Source: Fibrobacter sp. UBA4373 (GTDB lineage: Bacteria > Fibrobacterota > Fibrobacteria > Fibrobacterales > Fibrobacteraceae). From it: a stretch of 29,595 nucleotides of DNA. The stretch is from NCBI GenBank assembly GCA_002390045.1, contig DGSB01000040.1, positions 514 through 30,108 on the forward strand, given 5' to 3'. Within the stretch, counting starts at the first letter, position 1, and each line of letters starts with the position of its first letter. The notes under the pieces are model-generated. The model saw only the letters and a program-made list of their open reading frames with translations. It was not told the DNA's origin and did not search any database. The position numbers were made by a program, and so were the translations under genes. Below are positions 6,720-16,200 of this stretch, in pieces.

Positions 6720-7448
6720 ATGTTATACGGGATCTATTCTGACATTCATGCCAATCTGCCTGCGCTGGAAGTCGTTCTCGAATCGATGAAGGCGCACGGA
6801 GTGGAACGACGTGTTTGCTTGGGTGATATTGTTGGGTATGGAGCGCATCCTAACGAATGTGTCGCGCGGGTGAAAGAAAATGCGGATGTTTGCATTTTGG
6901 GAAATCACGACAGCGTGGCGATTCAGTGGGATACGGATGTTGGATTCAACCCGTATGCGAAGAAGGCGATCGAATGGACGCAGAGAGCGTTGAACGCCGA
7001 GTCTAAAGAATTCCTAAAATCCTTGCCGTACGTCTATCAAGAAAATGACATTTGCTTTGTCCATGCATCGCCGATGTCTCCGGCGGACTGGATTTACATT
7101 ACCGATTTGGAAGATGCCCTGGATGCGTTTGACCATTTTGGAGAACGCTGTTGCTTTGTCGGCCATACGCATAGTCCTGTGATTGTGGCGATGCGCGATG
7201 GGGAAATTCCCAAGGTGATCGAAACCGGATCCTATGTTCTGGAAGATGGGGAACGTTTGCTGGTGAATGTGGGAAGCGTGGGGCAGCCGCGTGACCGCGA
7301 TGCTAGGGCTTGTTACTGCCTGTACGATTCGGAAAAGCATTCGGTAAACCTGATCCGTTTGAATTATGACATTAGCCGCACGCAGAAAACGATGCGTGAA
7401 GCGGGCATGCCGGACTTCCTTGTAGAACGTTTGGAACTGGGTCGATGA
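6720..7448 (+). CDS. Calcineurin-like metallophosphoesterase (YfcE/MJ0936-like)
   Basis: 242 residues from the ATG at 6720. All metal-site blocks of the calcineurin-like phosphoesterase fold are present in order: YSDIHAN (about 6-12), LGDIVGYG (about 35-42), GNHD (about 62-65), FVHASP (about 117-122) and GHTHSP (about 149-154). The enzyme should be a two-metal phosphodiesterase or phosphatase; the natural substrate cannot be told from sequence. The reading frame extends upstream, but there it would overlap the divergent promoter, so the later ATG was taken. The stop overlaps the rlmH start (ATGA), so the two are cotranslated. Confidence 0.9.
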   Translation: MLYGIYSDIHANLPALEVVLESMKAHGVERRVCLGDIVGYGAHPNECVARVKENADVCILGNHDSVAIQWDTDVGFNPYAKKAIEWTQRALNAESKEFLKSLPYVYQENDICFVHASPMSPADWIYITDLEDALDAFDHFGERCCFVGHTHSPVIVAMRDGEIPKVIETGSYVLEDGERLLVNVGSVGQPRDRDARACYCLYDSEKHSVNLIRLNYDISRTQKTMREAGMPDFLVERLELGR

Positions 7449-7906
7449 AGCTCGTTCTCGCTGTTTTTGGTAAGCCGGGATCTCCTTTGATTAAGGATGA
7501 AGTCGAAAAATATACGAAGCGTTTGCGATCTTCGAGCGTACAAGTCGAAGTCGTGGAAATGAAACAGAGCAAGCGTGAAGACCAGGCCAAGAGCCTTGCC
7601 GAAGAAGCGGCTGAATTTTCGAAGCGATTCCCCAAAGAAAATTATCAGTGGATCATTATGGCGGAAGAAGGCAAGCTGATGAATACGGTCCAGCTTGCAA
7701 ATTGGATCAAGCCCCGCTTGACTTCGAACTGTGTCTTTTTGATCGGTTCTGCGTATGGAATTTCGGCTGAAATCAAGAAACAAGCGAACCTATTGCTTTC
7801 GCTTTCCCCGCTGACTTTTACGCATGACCATGCACGAGTGATTTTGACGGAACAGCTGTACCGCTGCTTGATGGTGATTGCCGGTCACCCGTACCATCAC
7901 GTTTAA
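7445..7906 (+). CDS. rlmH: 23S rRNA (pseudouridine1915-N3)-methyltransferase RlmH
   Basis: 153 residues (E. coli RlmH is 155). RlmH is a SPOUT methyltransferase that uses SAM to methylate pseudouridine 1915 in helix 69 of 23S rRNA on assembled ribosomes. Visible are the N-terminal KLVLAVFGK strand, 'MAEEGKLMN', the knotted SAM-binding segment FLIGSAYGIS (98-107), and the C-terminal 'LTFTHDHARVILTEQLYRCLMVIAGHPYHH' block with the conserved HDHAR, EQLYR and PYH elements. It overlaps the phosphoesterase stop by 4 nt (ATGA). A 6-pair hairpin (CGAACG...CGTTCG, 7907-7923) without a T tract separates it from the next gene. Confidence 0.96.
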   Translation: MKLVLAVFGKPGSPLIKDEVEKYTKRLRSSSVQVEVVEMKQSKREDQAKSLAEEAAEFSKRFPKENYQWIIMAEEGKLMNTVQLANWIKPRLTSNCVFLIGSAYGISAEIKKQANLLLSLSPLTFTHDHARVILTEQLYRCLMVIAGHPYHHV

Positions 7907-7947
7907 CGAACGCTTTCCGTTCGACCGGATTGAAAAGGATGAACGTT

Positions 7948-9468
7948 ATGACTGCCAAAAAGAATGCTTCTCTTGAAAAGGATCTGAAAACCGTTTACGC
8001 GACTCTCGACGAAGTAGAACGTTATAATCACGCTTGTCGAGTATTGGGGTTTGACCAGCAGACGATTTGTCCGCCTCTCGGCATGGAAGAACAGGGCGAA
8101 ACTTCGGCGTTCCTTTCGAATAAGGCGTTCCAGCTGACGAAGTCAAAAAAGTTTATTTCGGCTGCGGAAAATCTCTATGCCAATCGGAAGTCTTTGAACG
8201 AATGGGATAGAACCTTGGCGGATTCCTTGCATCGGGATTACTTGCGTACCAAGAACATTACTCCCGCCATGGACAAACAGTTTTCGCTTATTTTCAACAA
8301 GGCCTTTGTGAATTGGCTTGAAGCGAAAAAGAATGCGGACTTCTCGATTTTTGCGGATTCGCTTTCGGACGTGCGGAATGTGAACTTGAAACAGATTGCC
8401 CTTGCGGAAAATGCGAAACGCGTTCCGTATGACAATTTGCTTGATGTTTATGAACGAGGCATGACGACGAAGGATCTTACAAAGTGCTTCGATGCTTGCA
8501 AGGAATGCCTTGTGCCGATGCTCAAAAAAATTCAAAAGAGCAAAAAGAAGATCCGTACGGATTTCCTTTCGCGTAAGGTATCGGATGAGTCTCAGCGCAG
8601 AATGGCCGAATATCTTTTGCAAACGATCGGCTTCGATTTTAAGCGCGGTGCTTTTACAACGAGTGAGCATCCTTTTACCGATGGCCTTGCTAAAGACGAT
8701 GCACGTGTAACGACGCATTATTACGAAGATATGTTCGCGTCGAGTATGTTCTCGATCATTCACGAAGGCGGTCATGCGCTTTTTGAAATGAATCAGCCGC
8801 GTGAAAATTATAAGCATCATATCCAGTACTGTAAAACGTTAGGACAGCACGAATCGGTTTCCCGTTTTTATGAAAATCGGATTGGACGTTCCCTTCCCTT
8901 TGTCCATTTGATTTTTAAGAAGTGCAAGGAAATTTTCCCGACGGTCTTTGAAGGTGTCTCGGAAAAGCAATTCTATGAAGCTTTGAATGTGGTGGAACCG
9001 AGCTTGATCCGTACGGAAGCGGACGAATTCACTTATACGTTCCATATCATTATCCGTTTTGAAATCGAACAGATGATTGTAAACGGTAAAGTGGATGTCC
9101 AAAATCTTCCGCAAATTTGGAACGACAAGTATGAAGAATACTTAGGCATTCGGCCTGCAAATGATCGCGAAGGTATTTTGCAGGATGTGCATTGGACTTC
9201 TGGATTTGGTTACTTCCCGACCTATTCTCTTGGCAACATGTACAATGCGATGTATTACAACAAGATGAAGGAACAGATCGACGTGGAAGATTGCATTCTC
9301 CATGGGGATTTTGGAACGATCAACGGTTGGATGAAGGAATACGTCTGGAAGGATGCGGATCGCTTGGATTCCAAGACTTGGATCAAGAAGATCACCGGTC
9401 GTGAATTTACGGCGAACGATTTTCTCGATTACATCGAGCAGAAGTACGGCGAACTTTACGGCTTGTAA
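7948..9468 (+). CDS. M32 family metallocarboxypeptidase
   Basis: 506 residues from ATG 7948, chosen because AAGGA (7935-7939) lies 8 nt upstream; in-frame TTG 7930 and ATG 7939 are possible but lack such a site. The M32 (carboxypeptidase Taq/Pfu) signature is present: the zinc motif HEGGH (272-276) within IHEGGHALFEMN, then HESVSRFYENRIG with the third ligand near E302, and late 'GILQDVHWTSGFGYFPTYSLGNMYNAMYY', which is typical of the family. These are cytoplasmic zinc enzymes that remove C-terminal residues from peptides. It follows rlmH by 41 nt and may be cotranscribed. No convincing intrinsic terminator follows; ATTTGA...TCAAAT at 9472-9490 has no T tract. Confidence 0.93.
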   Translation: MTAKKNASLEKDLKTVYATLDEVERYNHACRVLGFDQQTICPPLGMEEQGETSAFLSNKAFQLTKSKKFISAAENLYANRKSLNEWDRTLADSLHRDYLRTKNITPAMDKQFSLIFNKAFVNWLEAKKNADFSIFADSLSDVRNVNLKQIALAENAKRVPYDNLLDVYERGMTTKDLTKCFDACKECLVPMLKKIQKSKKKIRTDFLSRKVSDESQRRMAEYLLQTIGFDFKRGAFTTSEHPFTDGLAKDDARVTTHYYEDMFASSMFSIIHEGGHALFEMNQPRENYKHHIQYCKTLGQHESVSRFYENRIGRSLPFVHLIFKKCKEIFPTVFEGVSEKQFYEALNVVEPSLIRTEADEFTYTFHIIIRFEIEQMIVNGKVDVQNLPQIWNDKYEEYLGIRPANDREGILQDVHWTSGFGYFPTYSLGNMYNAMYYNKMKEQIDVEDCILHGDFGTINGWMKEYVWKDADRLDSKTWIKKITGREFTANDFLDYIEQKYGELYGL

Positions 9469-9587
9469 TGCATTTGACGCCCGTTCAAATGGCGGAGCGG
9501 AGCATTTCTAAAAGATTTCGCAGCAGGCTGTGGAGCCCTTTCGTTTCGGCGATTGGAACGCATCATTCCTTTTTGGAACGCTTCCGC

Positions 9588-10283
9588 TTAATTTGCAATC
9601 AAATGCAGCAGAATCGGGGTCATAATGGAGGTAAAAACGCCTGCGACGCCGATGGCGAGCGAACTCATTGCACCTTGGGTTTCGCCCATCTCCAAAGCTT
9701 TTGCGGTGCCGACTGCATGCGAAGAGGTTCCCACGGCAATGCCTTGAGCCACGGGGTGCTTGATTTTGCAGACTTTGCAAACAATCGGGGCGACAACGCC
9801 ACCTGTAATGCCTGTAATCACAATGGATGCGATAGTAATCGCAGGAATTCCGCCGATGCTTTTCGAAAGTTCAACGCCCATAGGAATTGTAATGGATTTA
9901 GGCAAAAGCGAAAGATGAAGAATTTCGTTCAGGTGAAAAAGGTTAGCGCAAAATACCACGACGGCAAATGACGTGAAACATCCGACCAAAATTCCCACAA
10001 GAATCGGGACGAGATTGGCTTTCAGCTTATCGAGCTGCTTGTACAGCGGAACGGCGAGCACTGCTGTCGCGGGGCCAAGAAAAATCGCAATGTAATCACC
10101 GCCGAGATTGTATGTTTCAAGTTCAATTCCGCTCACGAGCAAAAAGCCGATGATCAAAACGGCGGCAATCATCATCGGATTGCAAAGCGAAAGCTTGAAC
10201 TTTCGACTGCAAGCCACACCGATTTCGTAGGCGACAATCGTTAAAACGATTCCAAAAAAAGGAGTGTTCAGAACTTCACGCAT
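9588..10283 (-). CDS. lrgB: LrgB/CidB family membrane protein
   Basis: 231 residues with about six to seven hydrophobic segments. The family blocks are clear: LPKSITIPMGVELSKSIGG in the middle and GTSSHAVGTAKALEMGE, followed by GAMSSLAIGVAGV, near the end. In Gram-positive bacteria LrgB and LrgA are linked to holin/antiholin-like control of murein hydrolases; in plants and some bacteria the family transports glycolate, glycerate or pyruvate. Which role applies here cannot be decided from sequence. It overlaps lrgA by 8 nt, so the two form one translational unit. 119 nt separate its end from the convergent M32 gene. Confidence 0.92.
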   Translation of the reverse strand: MREVLNTPFFGIVLTIVAYEIGVACSRKFKLSLCNPMMIAAVLIIGFLLVSGIELETYNLGGDYIAIFLGPATAVLAVPLYKQLDKLKANLVPILVGILVGCFTSFAVVVFCANLFHLNEILHLSLLPKSITIPMGVELSKSIGGIPAITIASIVITGITGGVVAPIVCKVCKIKHPVAQGIAVGTSSHAVGTAKALEMGETQGAMSSLAIGVAGVFTSIMTPILLHLIAN

Positions 10284-10641
10284 CTTTTTTTCTCTTTTCT
10301 TGAATGTTCACCAAAATGTCGGTAATTTTTCCTGTCACTGCCATGGTGATGATCGTTGCAAAAATGCAGAGCAAGAAGAAGACGAGCAGACTTCCTTTTA
10401 ACACTCCGTAGACTGCCAAAATTCCAATGGTCGGCGGAAGAAAAAAGAAGGGGAGACGCTTCAAGAAAAAATTCGACATTTCTTCGATCTGTTCTACTTT
10501 GACGATTTTTGTACAAAGTAACAGGAATAGGACCAACATGGCTAAAATATTACCGGGCAGAGGAATTCCGCAAACTCGGTGAAGAAAGTCTCCGATGAAG
10601 CAAACAGAAAGAATTAGAGCTAATTGGAGTAATAATCGCAT
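10276..10641 (-). CDS. lrgA: LrgA/CidA family membrane protein
   Basis: 121 residues with four hydrophobic helices, normal for LrgA/CidA. The signature 'IPLPGNILAMLVLFLLL' (glycine after the first helix) and 'FFFLPPTIGILA' are present. It partners LrgB, encoded next with an 8-nt overlap. The ATG is at 10641; 9 nt upstream is TATCTT (as TATCTTTGG), so the message is probably leaderless. The gene is divergent from the radical SAM gene, with 35 nt between starts. Confidence 0.9.
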   Translation of the reverse strand: MRLLLQLALILSVCFIGDFLHRVCGIPLPGNILAMLVLFLLLCTKIVKVEQIEEMSNFFLKRLPFFFLPPTIGILAVYGVLKGSLLVFFLLCIFATIITMAVTGKITDILVNIQEKRKKDA

Positions 10642-10648
10642 TGTGCGC

Positions 10649-10656
10649 CAAAGATA
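10649..10656 (-). promoter_or_regulatory. TAnnTTTG-type promoter box for lrgAB
   Basis: TATCTTTG on the minus strand, with only 7 nt between the box and the lrgA ATG at 10641. On the plus strand TATTTT at 10664-10669 is a possible -10 for the divergent radical SAM gene, 7 nt from its ATG. Confidence 0.45.
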
Positions 10657-10676
10657 AAATTTTTATTTTTAAGCCT

Positions 10677-13268
10677 ATGAATATTTTTGACAAATTGGGA
10701 CAAGTTCTGCCCTCTGTAGAGAGCCCTGCCCGTTATATGGGCGGTGAAGCGAATAGTGTCGTAAAAGATCCGTCCACACTTTTGGCGCGTTGTGCCTTCG
10801 TTTTTCCCGATTTGTACGAAATCGGTTTGTCTAACAATGGACTTCGAGTTTTGTACCATGTGGTGAATCGAGAACCTGATTTGCTCATGGAAGTTGCGTT
10901 TGCTCCGTGGGATGATATGGCGGAACAGATGCGCAAGCATGACATTCCGCTGTATACGCATGCGACTTGGACGCCGGTGCGAGAATTTGACGTCGTGGGC
11001 ATGTCGATCCAGACGGAATTGAATTTTACGAATGTTCCCTATGTCCTTGAACTGGCTGGAATCAGCGCATTTTCTAAAGACCGCAAAGAAGAGGATCCGA
11101 TTATTTTGGCCGGTGGACCTGCCATGGCGAATCCGGAACCGGTGGCAGATTTCTTTGACGCGTTCAACATTGGCGACGGCGAAGAAATGTTCCCGAAGAT
11201 CATTCGCACTGTCGGTGAATGCAAAAAGAAGGGAATGCGCCGGCTCGAAATTTTAGAAGAACTGGCCAAAATCGATGGCGTCTATGTGCCGGCTTTCCGT
11301 CAGGTTGTCGAAGGGGAATTTAAGCAGCTCGTTCCCGCAGAACCGGCCACAGGATCGTATGAACATACGAACGGTGTGCGTCGAATCTTTATTCCGGAGC
11401 TTAAAAAAGAAGATTATCCTATCCGCAACTTGATTGCGAACATGCGCTTGGTGCATAACCGCTTTAGTGTCGAAGTGATGCGCGGCTGTACCCAAGGTTG
11501 CCGCTTCTGCCAAGCGGGTGTTTGGTACAGGCCTTGCCGAGAACTGAACCCGGACGATGTGATTGACCTTGCGAAGGAAGGCTTAAAGGCGACGGGCGAA
11601 CGGGAACTGGGGCTTTTGAGCCTTTCGACCGCCGATTATAAACCGATCGAAGCTTTGACGGATTCGATTATCGATGACGCCTATTTTGATAATGTGGACG
11701 TATCGCTCCCGAGTATCCGCGTGAGCAGCTTCGGCCAGCATTTGGCCGAAAAGGTCGCTGCTTTGAAAGGAGGCCGCAGTGCGACCTTTGCGCCGGAAAC
11801 AGGTTCGGAACGCATTCGCAAGATGATCAATAAAACGATCACCGACCAAGACATGTACAATGCGGCGGAATATGCGTTCTCTTCGGGACTGAATAAAATC
11901 AAGCTTTATACGATGATCGGCTTTCCGACTGAAAACGATGAGGATATGGAAGCCTTCTGCAATCTCATCGAAAACTTGGTGAAAATCGGGCGCAAGCATA
12001 TGCGCGGAATTCAGATTTCGGTGAGTATGGGAATTCTCATTCCGAAGTCTTTTACCGGTTTACAATGGGCCGGCTTTATGGACGAAGAAACCGCCTGGAA
12101 TCATATCCAGTACGTGCGTAAGCGCTTTTTTAAGCATCCGAATGTAAAGGTCCAATGGGCGGACTGGAATACGGCTCGCCTGGAAGCTTTCTACAGCCGC
12201 GGTGACCGTTCTCTTTCCCCGATGATTTATGAAGCTTACAAACGGGGCATGATTTTTGAAAGCGATGGACATCGCATCCGTCCTAAGGATTGGGAACAGA
12301 TTTGGGAAGACTTCCATTACGATGTCAGCTGGATTTATGAAACGCGAAAGAAGGAATCCGTATTCCCATGGGACTTCATGCATATCGGCGTGACCAAGTC
12401 CTACCTTTGGCGTGAGTATCAAAAGGGATTTAATCCTGAAGTCTTAAAAACGGCGGCGCCTGTCCCGAACTGCAAATGGGGCGACTGCCAGCATTGTGGA
12501 ATTCCGGGTAACGGCAAGGAAGTCCGTTTGGCCTCTAATCCGGTTCGGTATGCAGCCCCGAGCCGTACTCCGGAAGAAATCCGGAAATTGGTGGCGGAAC
12601 GTCGTCCGGTTTACAATCAACGGTACGCCTATAAAATTACCTTCCAAAAAACAGGACTCAGCCGTTTCCTTCCGCACCAGAATATGCTCAGCGCTTTTGT
12701 CCGTTCTTTTGGAAAAGCGGAAATTCCGCTTCGCTATAGCGAAGGCTTTAGCCCGAAACCGCGCATTATCAATATGGGCGCTCTTCCGCTTGGACTCGAA
12801 ACGGTCTGTGAAGTTCTCGGGGCCGAAACCCTTGTCCCGCTCGATCTTTCCAAGGAAAACCTTCCAAAGCTTATCGATACGCTGAACGATTCCTTCCCGA
12901 AGGGCATGAAGATCTTGCAGATTGAACCGCTGACGTACAAGCTTTCGTCTCGCTTCCCGAAAACGATGACGTATTCCTTTAAGCCAAGCGTCATGCCGGA
13001 AGGACTTCTTGAAAAGTTCCAAACCAAAACGTTGCCGGTCGTCTTGAATCATCGCGGTCAAGAAGTCAATCTGAACGAGCATATCTTGGATCTAGAGATT
13101 CGCGACGGAAGAATCTTTATCCGTGTCAAGTGCAATGAGCAGGGCGGTACCGCAAGCCCGTATCCTCTGTTCGGCGGACTCATGGGCGTTGAAACGGCTA
13201 CAGCGACGGTCGATGATGTAACTCGGCAGTATTTGATTCGCAAGGAATCGATGGAATTCGACGACTAA
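10677..13268 (+). CDS. Fused TIGR03960 radical SAM / TIGR03936 (DUF2344) protein
   Basis: 863 residues from ATG 10677 (an upstream in-frame TTG would overlap the divergent promoter). The N-terminal part (about 1-230) starts with 'ARYMGGEANSVVK' and is B12-binding-like. The radical SAM motif CTQGCRFC gives C271, C275 and C278. From about residue 645 a second domain, with 'YKITFQKTGLSRFLPHQNM' and 'LRYSEGFSPKPRIINMGALPLGLE', matches TIGR03936/DUF2344. In many bacteria these two are separate adjacent genes; here they are one polypeptide. Members often neighbour RNase G and ribosomal genes, suggesting an RNA or ribosome link, but the reaction is unknown. It ends 3 nt before the end of the convergent gene, with no terminator visible. 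Confidence 0.9.
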   Translation: MNIFDKLGQVLPSVESPARYMGGEANSVVKDPSTLLARCAFVFPDLYEIGLSNNGLRVLYHVVNREPDLLMEVAFAPWDDMAEQMRKHDIPLYTHATWTPVREFDVVGMSIQTELNFTNVPYVLELAGISAFSKDRKEEDPIILAGGPAMANPEPVADFFDAFNIGDGEEMFPKIIRTVGECKKKGMRRLEILEELAKIDGVYVPAFRQVVEGEFKQLVPAEPATGSYEHTNGVRRIFIPELKKEDYPIRNLIANMRLVHNRFSVEVMRGCTQGCRFCQAGVWYRPCRELNPDDVIDLAKEGLKATGERELGLLSLSTADYKPIEALTDSIIDDAYFDNVDVSLPSIRVSSFGQHLAEKVAALKGGRSATFAPETGSERIRKMINKTITDQDMYNAAEYAFSSGLNKIKLYTMIGFPTENDEDMEAFCNLIENLVKIGRKHMRGIQISVSMGILIPKSFTGLQWAGFMDEETAWNHIQYVRKRFFKHPNVKVQWADWNTARLEAFYSRGDRSLSPMIYEAYKRGMIFESDGHRIRPKDWEQIWEDFHYDVSWIYETRKKESVFPWDFMHIGVTKSYLWREYQKGFNPEVLKTAAPVPNCKWGDCQHCGIPGNGKEVRLASNPVRYAAPSRTPEEIRKLVAERRPVYNQRYAYKITFQKTGLSRFLPHQNMLSAFVRSFGKAEIPLRYSEGFSPKPRIINMGALPLGLETVCEVLGAETLVPLDLSKENLPKLIDTLNDSFPKGMKILQIEPLTYKLSSRFPKTMTYSFKPSVMPEGLLEKFQTKTLPVVLNHRGQEVNLNEHILDLEIRDGRIFIRVKCNEQGGTASPYPLFGGLMGVETATATVDDVTRQYLIRKESMEFDD

Positions 13269-13271
13269 GCC

Positions 13272-16200
13272 TTATTGCATCCAGGTATTGTTGAAGTCAA
13301 GTCCGATGGTAAAAGAAATCTTCGTCGGAGAAATCGCTTTCGGCAATACGGGGATGTCGATTGGGTTCAGCTTCTTTCCGCCTTCACCGTTTTTGTCTTC
13401 GCCGGTGCGGTCAAGACCGCGTGCCAAGTTCAGCGAAAGGTTGAGTGGCAATGTGTAGAAAAGCTTGTTCGCCAAACGGAATTCGAGTCCCACGCTTCGA
13501 TCCCAGAAATCGCGTGATTTGAACTTAGACATCGGAATGCCGTGATCGTCCCAGGCTGCGCCGACTTGTGCGTAAAGGTTCAAGAAGAAGTCGCGTGTCG
13601 AGAAAATCCAAAATTCGTTGCGCCAATCTTCGAAGATCGGGAACAGATAATGGATTTCGGCCTTGGCCATCTTGAGGCCGCTGCGGTTAAAGTCTTCGCT
13701 TGTAATCAGGTAGGGATAACCTTCGAGCAAAAGAGGCGTGTAATAGTAGCTGTCGAGAGTATCCTTGGAATTTTCGGCGCTCCAGGCTCCGATTCCGGCA
13801 AAAGTTGCTCCTGCGGCAAAACGGGAACCGTTTCGGATGGGGGCTGCAATGCTTCCGTGTAAGTTAAAGTAGAAGTTGTGCAAATTGTAGGTCTTGTACT
13901 TGGGCTCGATCTTTCCGCTTGGGCTAATGGTAAAGCTATTGGCAAAAGTCCCCGGACGGAACAAATCGGAATTCGCAAATTGATAGCTTGCTGAAATGCC
14001 GTTGCCGACGCCCGCTGTATTTGTGGCAGTCGCTTCCGAAGCGCCTCCGTCGAGGGTAAAGCCGACGCTTAGAGCAAGGCGTTTTTGGTAAGTCCATGCC
14101 AAATTTTCTTCATACAGATTGAAGTTTGCCCAGTCGTAACCACCGCTTACATAAACGCTGTCGCCCGATTTAAAAATGCTGTAAGTCGCAGACGCTTGAA
14201 TGGCATTCAGCGGAACCGCATAATGACTTGTAAACACGGAATCGTCGTAGCTTCCCGGATCTTCATAACGGACTGTGTCTTTTGAACGGTAGTTCGCGTT
14301 CGTATAAGAAATGCCTAATGTCAGTGGAGTAGAACGGTTTTCTAAAGAAATCCCGAATTCCCGTTCGATTTCTGGATTTAGACCGCCACCGCTAATGTAC
14401 TTCCAGTTGCTGCCGACTTCAAACAGAAGGGCTGCGGAAATCGTGTTCTTTTTAAGCGGGTCGGAAAGAGCCATGGCGACGCCAAGCCTTGGAGTGGCCT
14501 TGCCGTCTCCTTTGACGCCAAAATCTGGAGAACGCTCCTGAATGACAAATAAGGGAACCATCAGAAACTGTGTTGGAATCGGCTTGTAATTGACTTCGCT
14601 GCCGGTAAATGCGATGTCCGCATATTCTAGGTTCTTTTGAATTTTTTGCGGAAGCGTTCCCGTCAGAACGAGCGGTGGAGTGGCTGGCTTTTTTACGACG
14701 GAGTCCCGTTTAGAAACGAGAGTGTCGATTTTGCAAGCGGTCAGCACTACAGCGGAATCTTGACCTGTTGAATCCGGGGCAATCGAATCCTGCACGGCAA
14801 CTTGAGGTTCCGGGCAAGTCGTGTAGGTGGTATCGTAAAGGACAATCGTCGAATCCTGAGTAGCGTCATAGTCGGTCAGGCTCAACGAATACAGCGAAAA
14901 ACCGTCTTTGTCGTAGTTTGTGTAATAAATGGTTCCCGAATCGACAACAGGAGTAAAGGCACCACCGATGACGTTGGTCAGCGGGTGTTCGGTTCCACCG
15001 TTTATTTTTTTGGAATACAGGTTAAAAATTCCGTTCTGATTGCTCGAATAAACGAGTGTCTCGTTATCGATCCAGTTCGGATCTCTTAAGTCAAATCCCT
15101 TTTGTGTCAGATCCTGCAAGCCAGAACCGTCGCTGTTGATCACGAGAATGCCGCGTACGGAATCATCAAAATAGCTGAATGCGATTTTCTTTCCATCGGG
15201 GCTGAATTTGGGAGAATAAATATTGTAGTAAAGAAATTTGGAATCCGGAACGTAAATGTCCGTGTATTCCGCAGGCCCTTTGGCTCCGGAATCCGGCAGG
15301 GAAGTTTTGCTTAAAACGAATCGGGTCGAGTTGATTTCTCGACGGGAAAAAATGATTTCTTTTCCGTCTGGGGAAATGTCCGGGTAGACTGCATCGGCCA
15401 AAGCGGTTGCGAGCTGTTCGTTGCCGTTCGTGTCGGCGATCGCGATGTCAAAATGAGAGTGCCCATTGCGGTCGCGTTTTTGATAAGTCGTGTAAGCAAG
15501 AATGGGTCCGCGACCGGGGATTTCTCGTACCGAAATTCCTTTGTCGAACCAGGGCTTTTTAGGCTTGAATCCGCTTTGGGTGAATTTCGAGAGATCGACG
15601 AGGGAATCGCCTTCCGGATGGGTCGGAATCTTAAAGATGCCACCGTCAAACCAGGGACCGCCAAAGTTCGAAACCCCGTAGATGTTTCCGCCTGTGATCG
15701 TCGGAAAATCGTTGTAAAAGGCGTCTTCGGTCCACTTTTTACCGCTCACTAGAACGCCGAGGCTCTTTTCCTGTTCCTTGTAATGTTCGGTGATGGCTGC
15801 TTTCCAATCTTTATACAGGGAATCTTCGTCGATTCCGATGACTTTTTGAATGGCGGCAGAAAGAGTGGCGCGGTATGGCGTCGAAAGTTCCGCCCAAATT
15901 TGGGGCATCGCTTCTGGACCATACTTGGCATCGATGTAACGGACCAGGGAAAATCCTTGCGTATACGGACCGAGTTCCGCATCGAGAGAATTGTCCGCAA
16001 AGTCATGCATATATTCGAGGGAAAGAAGACCGTCGTTCAAAGCGGCGATGCGCAAAAGCATGTCGCGATGCGTATCCCAAGCGTCAAATCCCATACGAGA
16101 AGATTCGAATTGAGCCGTTCCTTCGGCAAACCAAAGCGGTTGCAGGGTAAAAGGCACTGCGAGGGTAGCGTTCTGGGTCAAACGTTCGTTATAATAGTCG

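Noticed and set aside
7907..7923. Terminator between rlmH and the M32 gene
   Set aside because: The 6-pair hairpin CGAACG...CGTTCG has no T tract and sits just before the next ribosome site.
9472..9490. Terminator after the M32 gene
   Set aside because: ATTTGA...TCAAAT is short, with a 7-nt loop and no T tract.
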